Assembly: GCA_003290165.1 (NCBI GenBank)
Contig: QNQO01001843.1
Coordinates: forward strand, 62,001 to 126,000
Reading direction: 5' to 3'
DNA length: 64,000 bases
From: Berberis thunbergii
Taxonomy: Eukaryota > Streptophyta > Magnoliopsida > Ranunculales > Berberidaceae
Shown here piece by piece: positions 57,701 through 64,000 of the stretch (position 1 is the stretch's first letter; every line of letters starts with the position of its first letter). The notes under the pieces are model-generated. The model did no database searches. It saw nothing but the letters and a program-made list of their open reading frames with translations, and had not been told where the DNA came from. Both the position numbers and the translations under genes were made by a program.

Positions 57701-60700
57701 ATTCATGCATTGATTTCCTCTCTTCATTCCACATTTGATATGAAAGATCTGAAAGACCTTTACTACTTCTTAGGCATGGAAGTTTATTGTACCAATGACT
57801 CTTCACCTTATGCAGACAAAGTACACTCGTGATCTTCTTCACCACACTAATATGCATGAATCCATGCCACTTTCTACTCCAGTTATCACTCGATATAAGT
57901 TATCTCTAAATTATATGCCACCTGTTATCATAGCATTGTTGGTGCACTTCAATTTTTGGCACTCACTAGACTACAATACTGGTGTTGTTAATCAGGTCTG
58001 CCAATTTTTGAATGTGCGTGCAATTACTGAATGTCACTTTGTTGTTGTCAAGAGAATTTTTCAATATGTTAAAGGAACATTACGGGTTAAGTCTCCAATT
58101 TTGTGCTAGTCCTACCTAGGGTTGTGAATTGGTTCCCGAAAACCGACCAAACCGAATTGAACATACATTTTTCCCCAATTACCCTCGCGGAACCCTAACC
58201 GCTAAGACCACCCACGTGCCATAACTCGCCTTCAGTCTTCACCTCAGATCTCTTCCTCTTTGCTTCCATCCTCCTAAAAGTTCAAACACTACATCTCCTT
58301 GACTCCCTCTTCTGCCACACCTCTTTTGTCTTCACCTCAAAGTTTAGCTACTGCGATCAGGAGCAGCAGCTAGGCTGCATCGTTCTCTTGAACATTAGGT
58401 TCAACTAGAGAACTCCCTTGAATCCCCTCCTGGATCAGTAGCAGCAGCTCAACAGCCACATCGCATGCGAAATGTCGTATCTCTCTCGATTGATTCTCTT
58501 CATTTGTTGATTGAAATAGAGAGCAGTCGATCGCAGCAGCAACATTTCTTCTTGTGTTCTTCTACCTTTGTTTTTTGCCAGAGCGGGTGTTCTTCTCCCC
58601 CTCCTATCTATTTTTCCCCTTCTTGTTAGTTCTTCTTCACCGATCGATCTTCTCATAGAAGTAGGGTTACACAAAGTTGAGTTCGAAAAAAAAAAAAAAA
58701 ATCTAATCAACTTGAAAATTGAATCCTTAGTTTGGTTCTGGTCCAATTTTGAACTAACGAACCGATTAACACCCCTAGTCCTACCTTTTCAGTTAAATGC
58801 CTATTTTGATGTTGATTGGGCAAAGTGTCAAATAGATGATAGATGTTGCATCACTGAGAATTGTATTTACCTTGGTTTCAACCCCATTACCTAGTCCTCC
58901 AAAAAACAAACCATTGTTTCTAGATCCAGTGCAAAGTATCTTGTTGCTACTCTCACCACCGCAAATCTTCATTGAATTCAATTTTATCTCAAGGATATTG
59001 GAATCTACATCTCTTTCACTCCTCAATTATTTTGTTTTACAATAACAATGTTACCTATATTGTCCCAACCATATTCTTCATTTTCGCACAAAACATATAG
59101 AAATTGTCTACCATTTTGTGCAAGAACGTGTTGCACACAAATCTCTTGTTGTTATGTTTGTCTTCACCAAATATCAACTTGCTTGACTTATTTACGAAGG
59201 GTCTCGATCTCGGTTTCAGTTCTTGTGTGATAATCTCTCACTTTGTTCTTCATCATGGTCAATTTCACGGGGATGTTAGAGATATGAAAAATATTTTTTA
59301 AGATACATGTCAACCTCACTATATCCTTATGTCGTCGTGTACAGTATAGTATATGCAATACCTTAAATGACAATATTATTTAGTCGGTGATTAGTCAATT
59401 AATCCTCGATTAACCGATTTCTGCTAGTAGAACATTACAAATTTTAAATTAATCGTTTGAATAATCTTTGGCGGATCAATCGTCGAGAATCGATGATTTC
59501 TTGCCAAGTCACCAATTAATCAATCGCTTTTGAAAGTCACTATCATGACAATAAATATTTTATAAATAATAATAATAAATTAAATTCCCCTAACCTCATC
59601 AATACTCTACCCATAGGGCAAAACCAAGAGTGCGTGAAAAGACTAGACAAAAAAAAGATCAAGGAGAATATATACCTCCAAGTAAGACATGTTCTACTTC
59701 CACTTGGCAATCCTAGTTCAGCGTAAATCGTGTCATAGAAGAAAATGGGTTGCTTCCAATAAGCAAGTGTTGGATTTGGGCCTAGGTTTGCTCCAAAATA
59801 TGTAGAAGTGAAGAATACTTGTTAAATAATGATAATAAGAAAGAGTTGTGCCTTGTAAAGGATAATTGCAAAGCAAGGAATCGATCCACAAGAACTTGAT
59901 GTTTAACGTCGTAGAATAACATAATAGCAAAAAAGCCGAGCTTCGAGAGAAAAAGATAACTTCAGCAATAATATTCAATTAGTAATTGTTAGATAATTCC
60001 TAACTGAAGTTGCTTATATTCAATTATATAAGATAACTCCATCATAACAACTCTCAAAACTTTATAAAACATTGAAAATAAGTATCCTCAGTTATCTTTA
60101 AAGTTATTTTTAATATTAAAGCAACTTCCTAAACCTATTACAACTTAGTTTGGACACTTTTAGGCACTTCTACAAATGACTCAAATTAGGATAAAATTTT
60201 CTTAATGTATTATATCTATATTAAAGCAGAACAAAAATGGAACGTTTTTGTTTGGTGTCTACCCTAACTTTGACAACGGGCATTGGGAAAACATAAGGAT
60301 GCATATCAACGCCAACCAAATGGTATGATTACTACGGTATTTAGTAGTAGACTTTTGTAAATAATCCACGCGTTAATGGGTTTTACAAATAGTAGATAAT
60401 AAATCAAAGGCTGAGGCAGGAGTTCTCCTTCAAGTTCGGAAGGATTGAGGAAGGGGAGAGATATATAAAGGGAGACATACTGACTTTCCATGATATAGAT
60501 CACACTTTCTAAGCATTAAATTGTTGGCACCATATGCAAAAGAACCTCACCCTCTCTTTTGCATAAACCGAATGTTCTGTTCAACTCCAAAAAGAAATAT
60601 ATATTTAAATTCACCAGTCATAACCATCTCCCCAAAAAAAATTAATCAACTAAAAGGTCATAATTTGTCAACTATAAATAGCCAACTCTAATAATTTGGT

Positions 60701-60910
60701 AAATGATTGGATTTCAACAAATATAAAATGTCAAAAATAATAGGAAAAGATAGAAAATTAACATGCATATATGTAACAAGAGCATATAATAGATTTAGGA
60801 CGAGAACAAAACCGGAATGGATGCTCAGAAGTATAAAACTCTGGCTTATTAGCTCGAGCTATCACAACGTCAAAAAGTTCTCGCCAAGAGTCTCCGTTCC
60901 CCATTGAATC
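42725..60910 (-). CDS. HAD-superfamily 5'-nucleotidase (subfamily IG), 3' exons (partial)
   Basis: Five exons in transcript order: 60910-60813, 51227-51104, 50363-50274, 49405-49361, 43060-42725 (stop). All have GT/AG borders and join in frame to about 230 residues. They encode the C-terminal part of a purine 5'-nucleotidase-like HAD hydrolase. Visible features are [37 protein letters not shown], the HAD motif IV-type [14 protein letters not shown] (acidic pair GD....D), AAIIHELE, and the conserved C-terminus with FLTDTGQES and [18 protein letters not shown]. The N-terminal catalytic DxD region lies right of the window. Introns of 9,585 bp (51228-60812) and 6,300 bp (43061-49360) are filled with transposons. 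The first listed exon could extend further; its acceptor at 60911-60913 is chosen by family alignment. The enzyme is expected to dephosphorylate purine nucleoside monophosphates in the cytosol. Confidence 0.9.
43061..43921. other. Intron sequence, nothing recognised
   Basis: Right after the acceptor of the last nucleotidase exon (reading on the - strand). AT-rich, no element ends seen. Confidence 0.4.
43922..44371 (-). pseudogene. Unidentified interrupted ORF (about 150 codons)
   Basis: On the - strand one frame runs from 44371 to 43922 with a single internal TGA near 44185. Its composition looks protein-like: [19 protein letters not shown], then a [13 protein letters not shown] stretch, then [19 protein letters not shown] neighbouring frame at 44588-44379 may belong to the same coding region after a frameshift. 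I recognise no family. It lies in the 6.3-kb nucleotidase intron, in the sense direction of that gene. It could be a transposon gag-like gene or a captured gene fragment. Confidence 0.35.
44950..46150 (+). mobile_element. LINE relic (RT region)
   Basis: [14 protein letters not shown] stretch near 45160 and a YADDTIIF motif at 45296-45319 mark the palm of a LINE reverse transcriptase. Broken frames continue to about 46150. Many stops. It probably belonged to the same insertion as the fragment at 47230-47600, now separated by about 1 kb of other DNA. Confidence 0.65.
47230..47600 (+). mobile_element. LINE relic (RT zinc-binding region)
   Basis: A frame reading [19 protein letters not shown] resembles the zf-RVT motif of plant LINEs, followed by a [15 protein letters not shown] segment. 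It is degenerate, in the nucleotidase intron. Confidence 0.5.
48030..48158. repeat. 39-bp direct repeat pair
   Basis: GGGCATGGTTATAAT... occurs at 48030-48068 and 48120-48158 with about three differences. Confidence 0.8.
51228..52144. other. Nucleotidase intron, right part
   Basis: AT-rich DNA up to the hAT MITE at 52153. No exon or bounded element was seen. Confidence 0.4.
52153..52746. mobile_element. hAT-type MITE with CAGTG ends
   Basis: The ends CAATGTTCTAAAAA and TTTTTAGAACACTG are inverted and followed inward by CCTAGGCG/CGCCTAGG clusters. Flanking 8-bp sequences are CTAATATT (52145-52152) and CTAATATG (52747-52754), 7 of 8 identical. The element is 594 bp and non-coding. Its ends differ from the TAGGG-ended group and are closer to the right end of the transposase-bearing element at 31203-36336. 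Confidence 0.85.
52800..53400 (+). other. LTR-like promoter region (uncertain)
   Basis: A GTATAAATAG TATA-like motif near 53090 is followed by about 130 bp resembling an LTR leader (TCTCGAAAGCTTG, then CTTTCATCAATCAAAG). Short imperfect repeats of GTTAGAAGCAGTTAGTG lie near 52840-52890. No ends or duplication could be set, so a solo LTR is only a guess. Confidence 0.25.
54251..54261 (+). other. Copia primer-binding site
   Basis: TGGTATCAGAG, complementary to the 3' end of plant initiator Met-tRNA, four bases after the 5' LTR end. Confidence 0.8.
58117..58777. mobile_element. hAT-type MITE inside the Copia element
   Basis: The ends TAGGGTTGTGAATTGG and the inverted AACACCCCTA are flanked by a perfect 8-bp duplication GTCCTACC (58109-58116 and 58778-58785). 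It is 661 bp long, has AACCGA-rich ends and an A run near 58690, and is non-coding. It interrupts the RT/RNase H region of the Copia element, so it is younger than that insertion. Confidence 0.9.
59381..59720. repeat. Dispersed repeat, family shared with 10905-11640
   Basis: TTAATCCTCGATTAACCGATTTCTGCTAG, then ATAATCTTTG, then CATCAATACTCTACCCATAGG and TATACCTCC-like blocks match, in order, the segment in ASHR3-like intron 2. It probably truncated the 3' LTR of the Copia element. Confidence 0.45.
59721..60812. other. Nucleotidase intron, left of exon 60813-60910
   Basis: AT-rich. A CAAGGAATCGATCCACAAGAAC block near 59875 resembles the GTCGATCCCATGAGG block of the solo LTR at 31877, suggesting another LTR relic, but no ends are visible. 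Confidence 0.3.
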
Positions 60911-61078
60911 CTGTTTAACATCCCAAAGCAACGTCCTCGGAATCATTTTGAGATGAAGCTAAAATAATAATCAAAAGTACAACAATGACAAAATATTGAA
61001 ATGTAGAATTGGCATCTAATCAGAAGTGCAATTACAAAGAAATGTAAAACTAGTCCTAATGCTTTTTATATATCTACA

Positions 61079-63412
61079 TGTAACGACCCTAATTTAACAC
61101 ATTATAATTTTTATTTTATTTTTAGGCTTTATTAAATTTGAGATTTAGTCATAGGATTTAACTAAATAAATGAGGGGGTGTCACTAACCTGGTGCAAAAC
61201 CCTAACTTTGTAGGATTTAATCTTTAGTTTAGTTAAATAGAGGTTTGGGTTTCCTCTCAGCCGACTTAAAAAAAAAATGGAAGAAGAAGAAGAGAAGGAG
61301 CAAATGGGAGAAAGGAAAAACAAAAGGGAAGATGAGAAAGTGAATAAAAAAAAGGTGAGTTTCTTTTTCCCTGTTTCTTTGTTCTTTTATTTGTGTCCTT
61401 CTTTTGTGTCTGCTTAGGCTCGATTGATAAAAATTTGTGAACTCAGAGACCGATGACACAAACACACTCTCATGAGTATGTCCAAGTTATATTCATTCCC
61501 ATGTCAGATGTACACAATAATTAGGAGAAAACAAAATGGTCCTTGGGTCCCACTGTAGAATCAAACTCATCATGTATTTTCAATAGTTGATATGAAAAAT
61601 GCTTATGACTCGTAGAGTCAAAGGGTGTGTGTTGTGTCAAACATTTTTTGGCAGGTATAGTAACTCTTTCTAATTTCAAAGATTGAAGATATCTTACTCA
61701 TCTTACTAAGTTCGATGTTGATAATTTGGGGTATTTTTATTGTGTTTGTGATTCAGTCTACCTCCCTGGGTATCTGTGGGTTGGTTGATTGTGAAGTTTT
61801 TTTTATTTTACTTGACTAGTGGTATGGGTTTTGGCTTGTTTAACTATGATTTGAAGGGTTACCCATGGTATGGGTTGAGAAAGTATAAAAATGAGTCAAA
61901 CGAGAAAATGAAAGAAATCATGGTCTGATTAGTTAACCATTTTGAGCCTTATGCAAGATAGAATTTGATTTGGAAATTTAACTCACCAAAATTAGAAGAA
62001 GCCTGGATTTGTCTAAATCATATTATTGGATGTTTGACATTATACTTCAATGCTATGTTATCTCTCATATTATTGGATGTTTGACATTACACTTCAATGC
62101 TATGCTATCTCAAAGGAGAGAGTGGATTGATTTACTTATGAATGATAAAATGTCATTGTGGAGGAATTCTGAAATATCCAAAAATGAAGGATATTGTTAA
62201 ACTTTGATTTCTGAAAATTTAAATCACCGGAAATTGTATCACTTAGAACTACCACACCTTTTTTGTTTATTATTTTTCCTCTCCTACTAGAGAAACTAAA
62301 TGACCAGCGGGTCGTCTTGCGGAGATGAAGTGCATATTTCCTACTAGATAAACTAAAATAACTTTCGGGTTAGTCTTGCGGAAATGAGGTGAATTTGTAT
62401 GCCTAAAATAGGCTTTGATATTTATCCGTAAAAAATGTGAGTGAGTTTATGCGCATTGATAGCCCAAAAGTGGCTTTTGGTACTCATATAGTTAGGAGTA
62501 CCCGCGATGCATGCCTATATGTGATGTCCCCACTTGGGCATGGATGACGGAGAAGTCCTCCTTTATATGAGAGAGGCATACGAGCATGTATGTTTGGCAC
62601 GGAGATGGTGCGAATGTGGTATCGTCTAAGTGATCAATCTGTTAAAATATGAAACAAATTCAAATAAAAATGAATAGATTACGTTCATATTGTTTCTAAC
62701 CCTTTTTTATGCAGGATGGCAAGTCCACTAATATTTCTGCAGGACAGACTTGCCATAGTCAACTCCTACAGTGTAAGAGTAAGTAAATGCATTTTTTCTC
62801 ATTAGGTTTACATAATGGCCTCGTGGAGGAACTACCTATTTGTTGGTTATGTTGTCGCATTTTATTGTTCTGTCATGTCATGCTATTTCTTTTATTGATT
62901 TTTGGGAATAAAGAATTTCACACCAGCTTTATTGCTGACCCAAGTGAGCTTTGGCTTCTTGGGTACATTCCTTCGGGAATATAGCCGACTAGCTTATTTT
63001 CAGGATTTAGTAACTTCGGGCAAGCTTAGAGCAGCTCGTTTTGTACGTGACGAGCATTGCTGGGAATTGCGCGTTGTTCGAGAGATTGGGTCATTTTTAT
63101 TTGTAGGTGACAGTTTAATCCTTTGTAATAAAACTTGGAGTTTATTTATTATTTCCTGGGAGAGATACATTCGTGTTTTGTTGAATTTGTTAGCGTTGGC
63201 TCTACGAGCTTTCAAAATTTTCTTCCTCTTGATGGGTTTTTAGATCAGTTGTTCTATTTTCCTCAAATTTGGTAAATTGTGCAATTGACTATTTCTCGTA
63301 GATGCCAACTGTTGTTTTTAGCAAATGACAATTCATGTCCCGAATTTTGGGGAAAACGGATAATCCTACATGGATTTTGAGAGTTTCGTTTTCTTCAAAA
63401 ATCGGGGCGTGA
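61079..63412. mobile_element. Probable long solo LTR (Ty3/Gypsy type)
   Basis: The left end TGTAACGACCCTAATTT and the right end ATCGGGGCGTGA are a pattern common to plant Gypsy LTRs. CTACA flanks both sides (61074-61078 and 63413-63417). The expected terminal CA is not exact if this duplication is right. No gag/pol was seen inside. Internal repeats include CTTGCGGAGATGAAGTG/CTTGCGGAAATGAGGTG (near 62320 and 62380) and a 47-bp tandem duplication. It begins 168 bp past the nucleotidase exon at 60813-60910. Confidence 0.5.
62019..62111. repeat. 47-bp tandem duplication
   Basis: Two adjacent units starting CATATTATTGGATGTTTGAC (62019-62065 and 62066-62111), with two or three differences, inside the probable solo LTR. 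Confidence 0.9.
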
Positions 63413-63417
63413 CTACA

Positions 63418-64000
63418 TTTGCGAAAACTCAAATGGGAAGCACACTGATAAATATAAAAAGGTAAAAATAAGACAAAGGTAACGAAATAGAAATGCATAC
63501 TAGCTAGTATACCAGTTTCTCATAAACTCATTTTGTAACTAGCTTTATCAAGCCAAGAATCTCTAACTTACATACTTCTTGCAAGTCAATCTTTTTTTAA
63601 ATAACCAAGTGTTTTTTTGGTCAATCAAACAAGCATGAGTTTATTGATTTAAGAAAAAAGAAAAAAAAATGTTATATTGGTTTAAGAAAAAAGGCCAATG
63701 TGACTCAAAAAGTCGACCTTGAGGAGAGGAATACATGCTGTAAGAAGAAACTAAAAATAAAACAAGCTCTCCCAACCAAATATGCAAACATGAAAGTCAA
63801 TATTATTATTAGATATGATGCCCTAGATGTTGCTCCTGTGCCACACTAAAGCATTGATTTCCTTGCAAATGATAAAGGTGTATTTTTAATGTCTTTCAAA
63901 AATCTATTGTTTCTGTCTTTTCATAATACAAAAATAGTTGGCAAGAACCCCTTAAAAAAAAGCCAACTTCCCTTGATTGTGCAGCCACTTTTGTGGCAGT
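63418..64000. other. Nothing recognised
   Basis: AT-rich DNA with A runs up to the window edge. Upstream nucleotidase exons were searched for on the - strand and not seen. Confidence 0.4.

Larger units (their letters stand above)
54082..59380 (+). mobile_element. Ty1/Copia LTR retrotransposon, degenerate
   Basis: The 5' LTR is 54082-54246 (TGTTAGAGATATG...CA). A primer-binding-site-like TGGTATCAGAG follows at 54251-54261. The gag frame starts near ATG 54424. Protease-like and zinc-knuckle remnants lie around 55220-55580, the pre-integrase HHCC-like region around 55760-55900, integrase to about 56500, RT with a KALYGLKQA motif near 57520 and YVDD at 57661-57672, and RNase H remnants to about 59050. 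A purine run CACGGGGA precedes the 3' LTR, which starts TGTTAGAGATATG at 59274 and is cut off near 59380. Numerous stops and frameshifts make it inactive. It lies in the 9.6-kb nucleotidase intron, antisense to that gene. Confidence 0.88.

Noticed and set aside
62902..63243. 113-codon + strand frame
   Set aside because: It lies in the probable solo LTR, has no recognisable domain and no supporting splice context.

Overview
This is a gene-poor, AT-rich window of a flowering-plant nuclear genome, probably a eudicot. The evidence is split host genes with consensus GT/AG introns, plant-type protein families, and introns and intergenic DNA filled with LTR retrotransposons, LINEs, hAT, Mutator-like and Harbinger-type elements. 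All exon models come from reading protein similarity and splice signals by eye; no search was run, and family names rest on recognised motifs.

Three host genes are supported. (1) A SERINC/TMS membrane protein on the + strand: its last four exons lie at 2754-4532 and the 5' exons are upstream of the window. (2) A SET-domain histone methyltransferase of the ASHR3 type on the + strand, 8349-27802: eleven exons joining in frame to 494 residues, with PHD-like zinc fingers, AWS, SET and post-SET. (3) A HAD-superfamily 5'-nucleotidase (subfamily IG) on the - strand: its last five exons lie between 60910 and 42725, and the N-terminal part with the catalytic DxD is beyond the right edge. Two of its introns are about 9.6 and 6.3 kb and are packed with elements.

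Layout: 1-1090 LINE relic; 1100-2285 Mutator-like element in the SERINC upstream intron; 2754-4532 SERINC exons; 5137-5277 hairpin repeat; 5580-8071 a nested set (hAT in hAT, with an LTR fragment inside) ending 277 bp before the ASHR3 start codon; 8349-27802 ASHR3, whose introns hold a TRIM, a Harbinger-type MITE, Mutator-like candidates, a Ty3/Gypsy remnant, a LINE tail and a long TTA microsatellite; 28980-29390 degenerate tandem repeat; 31203-36336 a hAT element with a DUF659-type transposase pseudogene split by a 1,968-bp solo LTR; 37031-39336 a small LTR-type element with a gag-like ORF; 39430-42268 a LINE with its poly(A) tail and a hAT MITE in its RNase H region; 42725-60910 the nucleotidase gene with LINE relics, a CAGTG-ended hAT MITE and a degenerate Ty1/Copia element (54082-59380) that carries another hAT MITE; 61079-63412 a probable long solo LTR.

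The strongest signals beyond ordinary annotation are the nested and dated insertions resolved to the base by their target-site duplications, a hAT element carrying a tandemly duplicated organelle-presequence-like ORF next to the ASHR3 promoter, and a pair of perfect E2F-type sites between that element and the ASHR3 start codon. I found no clearly new multi-gene system, no RNA genes and no CRISPR array.
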